From NCBI GenBank assembly GCA_023614405.1, contig JAJUPC010000039.1, positions 868,001 through 932,000 of the forward strand: DNA of 64,000 nucleotides. The letters run 5' to 3'. The notes under the pieces were generated by a model. It was not told where the DNA came from. It did not search any database and saw only the letters and a list, made by a program, of their open reading frames with translations. The DNA is from Avena insularis (lineage: Eukaryota; Streptophyta; Magnoliopsida; Poales; Poaceae). Positions within the stretch are counted from its first letter, which is position 1. The number at the start of each line of letters is the position of its first letter. Both the position numbers and the translations under genes were made by a program. This document shows positions 20,937 to 32,593 of the stretch, in pieces.

Positions 20937-23147
20937 ATGGAGGAGGAAGCTTCTCGTGCGTTCATGGTGCTAAGCGACTATGTGCGAGACTTGAGGTTCA
21001 TCGAGCAACACCACGAGGCTTATCGGATGGTGGAGTGCTCCAGCAAGGCGGCCTACGGCTGCGGGCCCAACGGCGATGCCATCGTGCGGGGACTGGCGCT
21101 CTTCGTGCGTCTCGGCGGCGACAACACGTACATCGGCCCCGAGCTGCGTCTCCGCGCAACCGACGAGGTCTTCCGCCGCGTCGGGACGGAGCTCGATGTC
21201 AACAAGGTGAAGTACCACGGGAGTTGCACCCGCCTCAGCGGTCGCATCTACACCCTGGACGGGGACGTGATGGTTCTCTGCATCTCTTTCACACCCAGCT
21301 TCGAGTGCGGCCAGGTGTCGTACTACCTCGTCTACGACTCCGCCGCCGCGTCGCTCTCCCTGCTCCCCGGCCTCCCTCCCTGCTGCCGGCCCGCCTGCAC
21401 CGAGTTCCCTCTCAAGGTCAAGGTAGGAGAGGCGGAGGTGGATAACTGCAGGCATGGGCGGGCACAAAGAGATTCATGGGTATTCAGCTGAATACCCATT
21501 ATTTTTGCCAAAAAAATCATATGTATATCATATGTACGTATACAGTAGGTACCCAGCCCACGTAGCAAACAAAAACCACAAACATGTCTGGCCCATTGCA
21601 ACTACACCGAATAAGCCAAGGTCCAAATATCAATAGCAGTTTTGCTCCCGTTCATCCATCCCTGAACTGCTCCAGCGACACACGATCTAGCTGCAGCGAG
21701 GCGGAAGCGGCGGGCGAATTCGCGGCGGCTGCTGGTCGTCGACGCCATGACGCGATTAGGGAGCGGAGGGATCCCGGTGGCCGGAGCAAGCAGGAGATTC
21801 CAGCATGGGGCGTGATACTACAAAAACAGAGACGGATACGCTGAATTTTTTACCACACACTGCAGGTTAGGGTTCTAAATCCTCACCAATTTCTTTTCAA
21901 TTTCTAAACTGGTAAGTGAGTAATATTGCTCTTCCAGTTTACATTAGTTAATGACCGATTGGTTAATTGTCGATCTGATGATGATGTAGGTCGTAGCTGT
22001 ACTGAATTTTTCTTAGATCGCATTGATAGACCATGAGATGATTTTAGAGAAGTTGACAAGGTGGTTCTAACCAATGGTCCGCAAAAATTTAAATGATAAA
22101 CCATCAGATGATGTCGTTGTTATAGAAAATATATATGTGAACGCTGTTTGATATTGAACAATTTCCATGCAATTTCTCTACTATGTTGTGATGACGCCGT
22201 GAACCATTCTATTTATATTGAACAGTTTGCGGATCTTTGCGCATGTACTTTTGTACTGATTTTTTTAAGACCTTCATGTTTTGCATTGTGTTTTTACTCT
22301 GAATACCCATTGAAAAGACCCTGTGCCCGCCCATGACTGCAGGTGCTCCCTGGCCCTCATGGCGGAGAGATCCACCTCCGCTTCAGCCAAGTACACGGAT
22401 CCCGTACTCTGCCTCTGGTCCCCGCCGCCGCCGTCCTCCCCTCACGATGATAACAGAAGACGAGACTACAGCAGACGTGCGTGGGACCTCAAGGCCCGTG
22501 TGCGCGTCAACCCCATGGCCGACCCCTTCGAAGCGCACGTGGTGTTCTCGTGCAAGGGCAACGCCGTCTGGGGCGACCTTGCGCAAGGTATCTTCTACTG
22601 TGACTGCAGCGATCTGGTCGACGACGACACGGAGCCAGCGGTTTTCAAGCACGTCACGCTGCCTGAAGAGTGCAGGAATAATATGTACGACATCGACCAG
22701 AACCCTATGCCCGTATTCCGGACCATGGGTTGCATCGGGGACTCCGTCTGGTTCGTCATCATCGAACCGTCCTTCCATTGCCCCGGCGATACCAAGGTGA
22801 AGGTGTGGACTCTGGATCTTCCGGCGGACGAGGAGTGGAACCTGCACACGGAGCTCAGGATGCAAAGCCTCTGGGAGCTCTTCAGGGAGCAGGGGTGGCC
22901 GGAGACCGTGCCTGATTATCCCATCCTGAGGCAGCAGGACGATGTCGCCACACTCTACATGTTCCTCCATGAGCCCTACGCGGGCGGCATCCCGTATGCT
23001 CACCAAGTGTGCATTGAGTTGAGCCGAAGCAGCTGCCAGGTGGTGCGTCTCGTGTCCAGCAGGCGTGTGGAATTCACGGTGATGCAGCGCCCTCTTGTCC
23101 TAGATCCAGATTTTTTCGGTCCACACCTGCACATGGCTGGTTTTTGA
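20937..23147 (+). pseudogene. DUF1618-like gene, copy A, disrupted by an insertion
   Basis: Tandem paralogue of the gene at 24472-25830. Coding segments 20937-21452 and 22344-23147 are each open and lie in the same frame once the 883-bp element and one copy of its 8-bp duplication are disregarded. Together they make about 439 codons against 452 in copy B. Shared blocks include CSSKAAYGCGPNGDAIVRGLAL, YYLVYDSAAASLSLLPGLPPCC, AWDLKARV, a GDLAQGIFYCD stretch (DUF1618-like), PGDTKVKVWTLDL and PETVPDYPILRQQDD. As it stands, the first frame runs into the insertion and stops at 21489-21491. Splicing from GTAGGA (21422) to the AG at 22341-22342 would not restore the frame. No other stop is seen, so loss is recent and due only to the insertion. 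Function of the family is unknown. Confidence 0.8.
21453..22335. mobile_element. hAT-like non-autonomous element, 883 bp
   Basis: Terminal inverted repeats begin CATGGGCGGGCAC at 21453 and, on the minus strand, CATGGGCGGGCAC at 22335. Imperfect similarity continues inward to GGGTATTCA on both sides. ACTGCAGG is duplicated exactly at 21445-21452 and 22336-22343, an 8-bp target duplication as made by hAT transposases. The element has no transposase frame. It splits an otherwise open DUF1618-like coding sequence. Confidence 0.85.
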
Positions 23148-24471
23148 GGGAGTGAAGTGGCCTGGTCAGCGCTGATCATCGTGCTAAATAACCTGCTACT
23201 TGGTCTGTACCAGCTAATTTTACTGCGTGTAGTAGTACTTGTTAAACTTGTCACTTGTCTCTAATGAACTAACTCGAGTAAATTCTATTTTTTACCCCCT
23301 CGTTTCACATTTGTGACGCTAAATCCGATTTAGCGGTAATTCATTCAACTTTACCCCATTTAGTGAAAGTTCTCCCAATTTTTTTTACCTTTTTAGTTTT
23401 TGTTAGGCGTGACGCAATAGCCAAGTCCTAGCCGCATGCTGCAACGTGAGTGCGATCTTACCATGTATACTTTCAAGTTGGCTAGCTGATCGGTTCTTTC
23501 CCAAACTTGCTAGATGGCTAGATTGATTTGGTGGTGGAAGTGTTCCCTCCTGAGCACGCGGACAAGTAATCGCCAACGTCATCATCGTCGTATACGTTGT
23601 AGGATTGAACATAATGAGAGAATGAATGGCATGGATGCTAGTTTGCTTGGGATGCAAATTGCCATTGATATACCACAAACAAAAGACGTTGCACGATCGA
23701 TTGACGCAATTCCCTACTCCCTAGCTGCCTCCGAATGGACCTCCACGCAAACTCGTGATACACCGCCAAACATGTAATTCTTGGCGTCCTTACAGTTGGT
23801 CACTGCATCGCAGGCACGACACCGCTGTGAGATCCATGCACATGGCTTAACAGGATTGATAAGATACTCATAGTAACAAGCTGCAACTTCTTTTCGGGAA
23901 GCTAATCTGAAAAGAACTCTGAGGTTAGCTGTTCTTGGCTTGGAGCAATATGGCGATTGGTGACCAGAAAGTTGTTTCCGGGTGTGCACGAGTGAGGACA
24001 AAGTACGCAGAAAAGACAAGTGTTGATCTGTAGGGGGTCAGTCTAGAGATCGTAATAAACTGGGAATAATACCCCGGGCCGAGTCGTAAATGTCCAAAAT
24101 ATATCAAATAAGCAGGTAAAAACTGTGTCTAAACTTTGTTTTGTATACTTTTCACAATATTTTTATTTTTATGTAAAACTTACGTATAAATTTGAAGATT
24201 TATTATATATAAGAAAGAAAAAACTTTACCTCTGTTTACATGCCACAGCCCACAGGCCTTCTGGTAATTTGTCGAGGGGTTGGCTTCTTACTAGTAGACG
24301 TTTAAAGCCGTTCTAAAAAAAAGGACTTTTAAAGATGCCGTTCGGATTGGAGTCCAACTGGATCGGAGCCGAGCCGATCCCACGAAACTCAGCAGGTTTG
24401 CTATCCTCCCCGCGGATGAATCTGGGTGGCTTTGTCGAGTAGAAGTAGGATCAGTCGATCGAGCCATAGCC
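23148..24471. other. Spacer between the DUF1618-like paralogues
   Basis: Mostly AT-rich non-coding DNA; open frames at 23403-24019 are short, overlapping and unrecognised. T-rich tracts occur at about 23290-23400. The 24330-24470 part has promoter-proximal composition before the next gene. Confidence 0.5.
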
Positions 24472-25830
24472 ATGGAGGAAAAGCCTTCTCGGCAGTTCCT
24501 GGTGCTGGGCGACATCGTTCAAGATTTCGCCTACATTGACCACACAGATTTCCAGATCGTGGAGTGCGGGAGGAAGGCCGCCTATGGCTGCGTGCCCGAC
24601 GGCGATGCCATCGTCCGGGGCCTCGCGCTCTTGGTGCGCCTCGGCGGCAGCGACATCGACCCGTACGGCAACCCCAAGCTGTGTATATCCGCGACCGAGG
24701 ACGTCTTCCAATGCATCGGGTCGGAGATCGACGACCGCAGAGCGCAGGTCTTCGGCAGGCACCTCTGCCTCTCTGGCCGCGTCTGCACCGCCGACACGGA
24801 CATCATGGTTGTCCGCGTCTCGTTCGTCGCCGGCTTCAGCATGTCCGCCTTCCGGACATACTACCTCGTCTACGACTCTGCCGCCGCGTCGCTCTCCCTG
24901 CTCCCCGACCTCCCTCCCTGCTGCCGTCCCGTCTGCACCGAGTTCCCTCTCAAGGTCAAGGTAGGAGAGGAGGACAACAAGTACTCCCTTTTCTTCATGG
25001 CAGAGAGGTCAGTGTCCCCTTGGGGCAAGTACACGGACCCAGTTCTCTGCGTGTGGTCACCGCCGCCTTCTCCTGACGACGGCAACACACGGGACTACAG
25101 AAAACACGCGTGGGATCTCAAGGCCCGTGTGGGTGTCAACGCCATTGCCGACACCTTGGAAGCTGAGCCCTTCAAAGCGGACATGGCGTTCTTGTTCAAG
25201 GGCAATGTCGTCATGGTTGATCTCACGCAAGGTATCCTGTACTGCGATCGCAACGATCTGATTGACGACACAGAGCCCGTGGGTTTCAAGCACATCATGC
25301 TGCCAAGCGAGTGCATGACTATGGACCACGACTCGTACGACTTCGATCGTCATCATCAGAACCGTGCATACCGGACTATAGATTGCATCCAGGAATCCGT
25401 CTGGTTGGTCATCATCGAACCGTCATTCTCTTGCCCCGGCGATACCACGGTCAAGGTGTGGACTCTGGACCTCCTGTCGGCGGAAGAGGATGAGACAGAG
25501 TGGAAGCCGCTCAAGGAGTTGAAGATGCAGAGCATCTGGGAGCTGGCTGGATTCAGGGCACAGGGGTTGCCGGAGACCGTACCCAAGTTTCCCATCCTCA
25601 GACAGCAGGATGAGACCGTCCTCTACATGTTTCTGCGCGAGCCCTATAGATGCGGAAGTGGGTGTGTGTTCGCTCACCTTGTGTGCATTGACTTAGGCAG
25701 CAGCTGTGAGGTGGTGCGGTGCGTCTACTCTCGAACAAACGTCTGGCAGCTTTGTCTCACAAGCAATAATCTGATCCTGCTTGTTGGCCAGACTTGCCTA
25801 AGCCGTGAGAGCTTTATTTTTGTGTGGTAG
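24472..25830 (+). CDS. DUF1618-like protein, copy B, 452 residues
   Basis: Intact single-exon open frame; the ATG at 24472 follows AGCC and aligns with the MEEE start of copy A. The N-terminal third carries AAYGCVPDGDAIVRGLAL and the block YYLVYDSAAASLSLLPDLPPCC. The centre has GNVVMVDLTQGILYCDRNDL followed by a LP-x-EC segment and a short R-T-x-CI stretch, the W/V-DL-x-GI-x-CD pattern I associate with the grass-expanded DUF1618 family. After it come PGDTTVKVWTLDL and PETVPKFPILRQQDE. There is no signal peptide or membrane segment. The last 30 residues differ from copy A. The molecular function of DUF1618 proteins is unknown; many are variable, tandemly duplicated grass genes. Family assignment is fairly but not fully certain. 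Confidence 0.8.
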   Translation: MEEKPSRQFLVLGDIVQDFAYIDHTDFQIVECGRKAAYGCVPDGDAIVRGLALLVRLGGSDIDPYGNPKLCISATEDVFQCIGSEIDDRRAQVFGRHLCLSGRVCTADTDIMVVRVSFVAGFSMSAFRTYYLVYDSAAASLSLLPDLPPCCRPVCTEFPLKVKVGEEDNKYSLFFMAERSVSPWGKYTDPVLCVWSPPPSPDDGNTRDYRKHAWDLKARVGVNAIADTLEAEPFKADMAFLFKGNVVMVDLTQGILYCDRNDLIDDTEPVGFKHIMLPSECMTMDHDSYDFDRHHQNRAYRTIDCIQESVWLVIIEPSFSCPGDTTVKVWTLDLLSAEEDETEWKPLKELKMQSIWELAGFRAQGLPETVPKFPILRQQDETVLYMFLREPYRCGSGCVFAHLVCIDLGSSCEVVRCVYSRTNVWQLCLTSNNLILLVGQTCLSRESFIFVW

Positions 25831-26825
25831 GAAAATAATAGGGAGCCGGTTTGCAATTAGTTTCCGAGCAAACGCTTGGTGTGCATCAATGCCTTTCAAC
25901 GATCTTTCCAATAGCTACAACATTGAGGTGTACCGTGTATCCATGTACGAGTACCGAGACCGTTGGCCAAAGTGGACCACTTTGGTGGCAGCTCAACTTT
26001 AGGAGATGCTTAGATGAGGAGTTACAAAAATTAGCATAATAAAATGTGGGATTTCCTCTTAACCCATCGTCTACTTGGGGATGGTGTAGACATTTTTGTG
26101 AGGAAGCTTTAGGATATTACATGGTCAATTATTTATTCATAACTTCAAGAGCATTTAGCATAGCCAATGTCAACTGAAATTCTATTCAGCTAAACAAACT
26201 TTGCAGTTGCAATGGCCGCGGAGAAACCCGCCATCGCACCAATATTGGCGGAGCGTCTCACCCCAACTAAACCTGCAATAATCCCCGCATAATAGTTCGG
26301 TGCAGAACACGAGCCGAAAGCGAGTCAACTCACACTTCTCTGCATGCCACAAACATAACAAAATCCAGAACATAATAGTGAGAAACTGATTGCAATTACA
26401 TAACCTGTTAAAATGTTGCATAAAAGTTTTAAGCCTTGAAAAGTCTCGGTGATATACAAAGGATGTGCATCAACATCATATTTAAGAAAACTAATGCTAA
26501 TACAATCTCCAACTCTTATGGTGTTTTTTCTAGATTCATCCATGGAAATAACTTATGCCCTAGAAAATCTGCTACAAAATAGCAAAAGAGAGAACACACC
26601 TGCAGACGTAGTGCTTCCAAACAACACAAGCATCACAAAAACACAAGCCAATGCAGACCTCCCATCCATTGTTAAATTTGACATCTTAACACGAGACGTA
26701 GGGACAATATATATATAATGCCAGATGTTATGAAATGACGTGCAATCATTAATTTTTTAGAGAAAGACACAAAATTGTGCATCCAAAAGATATAATTATT
26801 AACTACCAAGATATGGTCCCAGTGG
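25831..26825. other. Intergenic, no gene seen
   Basis: AT-rich DNA downstream of the DUF1618-like gene. The small open frames (for example 26449-26718) show no similarity I recognise. Confidence 0.5.
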
Positions 26826-26829
26826 GAGC

Positions 26830-27543
26830 CATATGGACAACATATAAAGACAAAAGATTCAAAATGACGTGTCATCTCTAAAGATCTAGAGGAAGATATA
26901 AAATAGTGCATCCAAAAGATATACTGACCAACTGGCAGGAGATGGTCCAGTGAGAGCCGTTGTGACAATATTGAATGACATGACATCTCTAAATTTCTAG
27001 AGAAGGACCTACAAATATGCATCTATAAGATATCCTATTTTATATTGATACACAAACAATTCAACTACCTCTATGCAGGTGAAGGATATGACAAGGTCTA
27101 CATCTACCCTCTTTTTTAGAATCCTATTTTTAGGCTTATTTGCAAAGTGATGACGGCATGGTCCCCAGGTAGCTCCGCTGGGCATGAAGACAAAACAACA
27201 TATAAAGTCGAAATATTTGAAATGACCTGTCATCTCTAAACATCTAGAGAAAGATACAAAATAGTGTATCCAAAAGATATACTGACCAAGTAGCAGGAGG
27301 TGGTCCCAATGAGTGCCATAGTGATAATATTGAATGACATCTTTAAATTTCTAGACAAGTACCTACGAATATGCATCCATAAGATATCCTATTTACATTA
27401 ATACACAAACAATTCAACTACCTCTATCAAGTGAAGGATATGACAAGATCTACATTTACCCTCTTTTAGAATCCTATTTTTTGTAGGCTTATTTGCAAAG
27501 TGAAGAGGTCATGGTCCCCGGGTAGCCCCGCTAGGCATGAGGA
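26830..27543 (+). repeat. Tandem repeat, two units of about 355 bp
   Basis: Unit 1 (about 26830-27190) and unit 2 (about 27191-27543) share in order: AAATGAC-GTCATCTCTAAA, ATCCAAAAGATATACTGACCA, GCATC-ATAAGATATCCTATTT, CAAACAATTCAACTACCTCT, GAAGGATATGACAAG, and TGGTCCC-GGTAGC-CCGCT-GGCATGA. Shorter internal similarity (about 110 bp, around 'CTAGAGAAAGATA...CATCCAAAAGATAT') indicates older duplications within each unit, and another degenerate piece precedes unit 1 (26735-26829). Confidence 0.8.
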
Positions 27544-28563
27544 CTTGAATCCTTCCATGTTACCCATAAATCGTTAGACCGAACAAGCTGATTCTCCATC
27601 TTCTTCTATTGTCCAACGTGAACTCCAAAACCCACATGATGAGCATATGACTTGTAAAACTCCTCGATGGCCCCCCAACTTCTTCAATTATCATTCCTAG
27701 TTTAGGCTTCTAATTCTCAGCATGTTGAGGTGTAAAAGATGAATTTTGCAGCATGAAAATAAACTGTGATCAGTTTTGTCATGCAAAGATTGATAATTTA
27801 ATAGCATCATTTGTTGGCGCAAACAATAGAGTGATAAAATTTACAGCTAGCGATACATCTGCATTTTGTTGGGGTGTACTAAACTCGGCTGCACTCCAAA
27901 GCATTTGCAAGTTGTTAATTGGCTCCATATGACTGCACACGTTTCTACAAGATTAAGATTTTCACACGTGTTAAAAACACACGCGTAAATACTGAATATT
28001 GTTTTGCGTTACTTGAAACTTGTGATGTCGTTGATTGTTGCTACTGGTACCATGGAACTTGTTGCTTCCTCGTGATTGATTGCCATTGGAACAAAATTTC
28101 CTGATGATGTACTAGTGTTTAACAACACGTGAGACAGGGAGCAAAGGAGTTTGACATAGATTAAGGAATTACACGTGAAACAGAGAACAAAGGAGTTGGG
28201 TATAGATTAGGAAATTACATGCATGAGACGCTAGCGGCGCCGGCGGACAGGGGATCACGCTTGTAGGATGATGAGGAGTCAAGGAATCGCCTCTACGTTG
28301 GGACAGAGATGCGCACGCCCTTAGCTTAGGGTTCACTGGCTGCCATCGAGATCGCAGTAACATGGGCAACATGTAGTACAGCAAACATGGGTTTTCTGGA
28401 AACAGTATTTTCCGGTATGGGGACATGGGGTGGAGTGTGGAGGGCACGCGTGTTCCTGAAAAATAGCTACAAAACTTACTTAACCCACTAGATTCTGATT
28501 GTGGGGTAAGGCTCGGATGCACAAACATAACGGATTCACAGGATATGTTGGCTTTATATTACG
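27544..28563. other. Non-coding; includes a 47-bp tandem duplication
   Basis: No gene is recognised. At 28126-28219 a unit (ACACGTGAGACAGGGAGC, then AAAGGAGTTTGACATAGATT) is repeated once with substitutions at a period of about 46-47 bp. The minus-strand open frame 28169-28528 (119 codons) has no recognised domain. Confidence 0.5.
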
Positions 28564-29151
28564 GGAAATCTACTTTCAGACTCTCTATGGATGTCAAAAC
28601 TTGGCGGGCTCGCGCCGGCCGTTGGATCGCGGACGAGCGGCATGAGATGAAAGTGGCAGTTCCACAAAAAGCGTTGACCCTCTTCGCTTTTCTCACCCTG
28701 GCCACACCTCCTTCAATCTCCCCATCTGGAGGTCCCCCGCGAGGCTAACTACGCCGTCCGGTCTGAATCGGAGGACGACCTCTTCTATGGTGGTGGGACG
28801 ACCTCTTCTACAGCCTCGGCATCGGCTCTCCTCCGGCGGCCTGAAATTTGTGTCTGTTGCTGAGCTCCCTCCAGCTGGAGGAGAGGCCACCGGCTCCTTG
28901 CCGTCACCACATGTCTAGCACCTCACTTGCATTGCCTACTTGCCTTCACCTACCCGCCCCGGAACCTTCTCCATCATCCTTCATAGTTCATCGTGCAAGC
29001 TGAATTGATCAGGAGGCGGAGGGAGCTGATATGGCGGTCAGGACCGGCGTTGCAGGCATGGATTTTGGATCCCGGTCCAGTCTCAGTTGCCCTTTTCTCG
29101 GTCTGAAGCATACGTGAGAGGCGGCATAGGCGGCTAGCTCCCTTTTCCTAA
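28564..29151 (+). repeat. Direct repeat, left copy (about 590 bp)
   Basis: Begins GAAATCTACTTTCAGACT and ends CCCTTTTCCTAA. It matches 32594-33197 in the same orientation over its full length with scattered substitutions and small indels. It contains CCACACCTCCTTCAATCTCC, GCGAGGCTAAC and GGCATGGATTTTGGATCC blocks. The short frame beginning MDVKTW is present in both copies but is broken in this one. The repeat lacks TG...CA termini and I see no flanking duplication, so it is not an ordinary LTR. Confidence 0.8.
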
Positions 29152-30119
29152 GCCATGGCCCATCCCCGTCTCCTTTTGACCTTTCCGATCAGCGGCGGAT
29201 AATCTGGCTCCCTCTTCCCTACCCCATTGCGGTAGCATGGAGCACCGAGCAAGGACATCCGCTCCACAGATGTAGCATCAAGGAGCTGGCCTAATTATCT
29301 TCACTAAAGTCAGTGTTTGGAGAACTTAATGATTTGTAAACCGAGAATTGGACAGTTAGTTCAGCATTTGTCCTTTGGATGACTGAATGATCCCTGCTAT
29401 TCTATTTTTTACTGAATGACACGGAGTAGTATCAATTTTGATTATCACCTGTTACTCCTTGATTTTAAATTCTTATCAAAATTTGGTCATTTTTGGTTCT
29501 ATTATTGGTCAGTTCTTGTTAAAGATTACAAAGTTTAGTTTGTGGAGAACGAACTTGTGGTTGGATTGGATGTTTAGGAGGCCAGTGGTACCCCAGCCCA
29601 CCAGAGTTGAAACACATTTGACACTTAGGTTTCTCATAAAAATGAAATATTCTTTAGTGGAAGGCGATGTTCCCGTCGATAGCGAGACGCTTATGGTGAT
29701 TTCGTCAAACCCAAGACCCACAGACCAGTCTATCAGGCTCAGTCCTTCGGAGAGTGTATGCACATATGTCTGTTCATCTGCGTACATACTAGGTTTCACA
29801 CAAAAAATTGTTTGTGTGTTTTGTTAAGTTTCTCCCAAAAATCAACAAAAATACTAATTTTGACCATTTCGTTTTGGGCTGGTAAAAAACTCAAAGCAAA
29901 AAAAGCAAATGTTGGCCCGCTAGTGCCTCGATGATAACCATCTCCAGAATGGCTACATATGTCGGAGCGTCAACACCAACGACGATAGAGGGTGCGATGG
30001 TCGGTTAGCCAAGCTCAATAGTGAGGAGCCAGCCAACAGCAGGGGTGTTGCACCGCTGGTCGTGGTCACAACGTTGTTGAATGGGAACAATCCTGCGACA
30101 CGTATTATGGTGGAGCAAC
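29152..30119. other. Interior of the direct-repeat pair, first part
   Basis: Sequence between the direct repeats, before the array. One open frame of 129 codons (29438-29827) has no recognised similarity. Confidence 0.4.
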
Positions 30120-31090
30120 TCAATTTATCATGGTGTAGTTACCCTCATGTCTAACCAATAGTTAATAACTATGTACTCATGTAGTTACCCGTTTGTTTTA
30201 GGATACAATTTATACCATCAAACAGATAATAGTTTCCTCTAAATTCATGACATAATTTTCAGTCTAGTTCTCAACCCTACCCTATTGTTTTTTGCCATAT
30301 AGCTAGTAGTTATCAACCCCATACTAATAGAGTTATCCAAGTATTTGAGGTATAGTTACCAACTCAATACTTATAAAGTTACTTAGATATTCACGGTATT
30401 GCTACTACACTAAGTCGTTTTAGTTATCCTACCATTTAGCTAATAGTTATCTACCAGTTACTTATGTAGTTACCTAACCTTTGAGAGTATAGTTAGCCAC
30501 TCATTACTTATGAAGTTATCCAGGTGTTTAGGGTAGACTTACCTATATGTTTAGTGTATAATTATCAATCCATTATATATAGAGTTATCCAGATATTTAA
30601 GGTAAAGAGACCCAAATGTTGAGTGTATAGTTTGTCATTTATGGAGTCATTGTAGTTATCCTACTCTTTAGATAATAGTTACCAACCCATTATATATGGA
30701 GTTATCCAGGTGTTTAGGGTACAATTACCCAGGTGTTTACGGTACATCTATTATGACCAAATCGCTGTAGTTACCCTGTCATCTAGATAATAGTTATCTA
30801 TCTATTACTTATGTAGTTATCCAAGTGTTCAGAATATAAATATTACCAACAAGTTGGCATAGTTACCCTAGTGTCTACAAAATAGTTAACAACCCAACTC
30901 CTATAGAATTACCCATACGTTTTAGGGTATAGTTGTTACCGTGAAATCGATATAGTTATCCTCCTATTATCTATGAAATTGCCTATATGTTTTAATGTGT
31001 AGTTACCCACTTATACGATATAGTTACCATCCTAAAGTAGCAACTCAAGTATGAAACAAGGTGGTAATACAACCAAAAGTGAGATGTAGT
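30120..31090 (+). repeat. Array of AGTTAYC-type motifs (plus orientation)
   Basis: About two dozen degenerate copies of a 30-45-bp unit built around TAGTTAYCC...GGTGTTTAGGGTAT occur, with 'GTTATCCAGGTGTTTAGGGTA' at about 30510 and 30700 the clearest. All have AGTTAT/AGTTAC on the plus strand. The DNA is AT-rich and has no coding potential. Confidence 0.75.
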
Positions 31091-31099
31091 TAAAGCTGT

Positions 31100-32040
31100 A
31101 ACTAATCGTTCATACGGTGGGTAACTTATATACTATAACCTAGATAACTCACATGTTACATGTGGATAACTTTTAGTTTCGAAAAAGTCTATGAAAGCTA
31201 TCAAGATAGGATTTGGTTTCGAAGATCTCATCATGATTAGTCTAATGGTGAAAACTAATGATGGGAAAGCTATCAAGCTAACTGGTGGATGGCTCTGTAC
31301 ACATGCATGGATAACTGCCGCAAACTGGTGGATAACTTGTATACATATGCCTAGATAACTGCTGCATAAACTGATGGATAACTTGTATACATATGCCTCG
31401 ATAACAGCTGCATAAACTGGTGAATAACTTGTATATATATGCCTGGGTAACTGATGTATAAACTGTTGGATAACTTGATTTTCATACTCCCGTGTTTGAT
31501 TTCTTATCTTTGATTATGCTTTTTTTACTTTCTTCCTAGTGTCAAGTTTTTAGTGTACTTGTCTAGTCACACACAACAATGTTGAATATATATCTAGTGA
31601 TGATTTGTGGTGTAACTTTTACATATTAGCATGTATAACTAAGTGTTAGATGGGTGGATAACTTGTACTCATATTTCTGGATAACTGCAGTCTTAGCTAC
31701 TAGATAACTTGTACTTATATGCCTGCAAAACTGTTGTATAAACTGGTGGAAACCCCATGTGTGATTTCCTATCTATGATTATGCTTTTTTATTTTCTTCC
31801 TACTGTCAAGTTTTTAATGCAGTTGGCTAGTCACACGCAACACTGCTGGATATATGTCTAGTGATGATTTATGGGGTAACTTCTACATATAAGCATGGAT
31901 AACTGTAGTGTTAGCTAGTGGATAACTTATACTCATATTCCTAGATGATTATTGTGTTAGCTGCTGGATAACTTATACTTAATGCCTGGATAATTGATGT
32001 ATAAACTGGTCGATAACTAGATGATTATACCCTCCCATGT
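31100..32040 (-). repeat. Array of GGATAACT motifs (opposite orientation) with a 275-bp superunit
   Basis: Roughly twenty GGATAACT/GGTAACT motifs, the reverse complement of the motif in the adjoining left array, separated by TTGTATACATATGCCT-type spacers of about 45 bp. A longer unit beginning GTGTTTGATTTCTTATC (31492) and including TAGTCACACACAACA and TCTAGTGATGATTT recurs after about 275 bp (around 31760) and starts a third time near 32035. Confidence 0.75.
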
Positions 32041-32593
32041 GTGATTTTCTATCTCTAATTGTGTATAAACATCATACCTTCATTCATAACTTGCACAATA
32101 GCATCTATGTGTGAAACATCAACATGTTCCTACTCTTCTATTTCTTGGTCAGGTTCGTGGCACCCCCACCCCCAAGTAGGTGGAGCAGAAGCACCGCGTT
32201 GCCTCGCTAGGGGCAAGGAAGTGAGAAGTGCGTTGATACACCAACCACAACGAGATGCCGCTAGCCTAACTGCGTTATTGAAACTTCACCCGCGATGATG
32301 AGGAGGCTAGATGCTCACAAAGGAGAGCACGATGGGCACCCACTCCACCATCGCTAGTCGAGGAGGAGGAGTGGGGGGAGCAAGAGGAGGACTATGGCAG
32401 GCACATGGTGGATCTGGGCGATTTCGTCAACGACGATGACGTCGATCGGGCTGCTACTTCGAAGTCAGAGCTGACATGCGAAGCAGCAGAGCGGCACGAG
32501 GCGATCATGGTACTGGCGGCGCAGCAGGCCAGCGAGATGGAGCGCATGACATGTCGCGTCAAGCAGGAGATCATCAACATCACATCGGACTGT
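32041..32593 (+). other. Interior of the direct-repeat pair, last part; short unrecognised frame
   Basis: Becomes GC-rich after about 32150. An open frame from 32405 (starting MVDLGDFVNDDDVD, then AERHEAIMVLAAQQASEMERM) is acidic and then helix-prone, and runs into the right direct repeat. I do not recognise the protein; it has the look of a transposon-associated fragment. Confidence 0.35.

Noticed and set aside
21422..22342. Reading the hAT-like insert as a spliced intron (GTAGGA donor at 21422, AG acceptor at 22341-22342)
   Set aside because: The join would be out of frame, and the 8-bp duplication with terminal inverted repeats explains the interval as an insertion.
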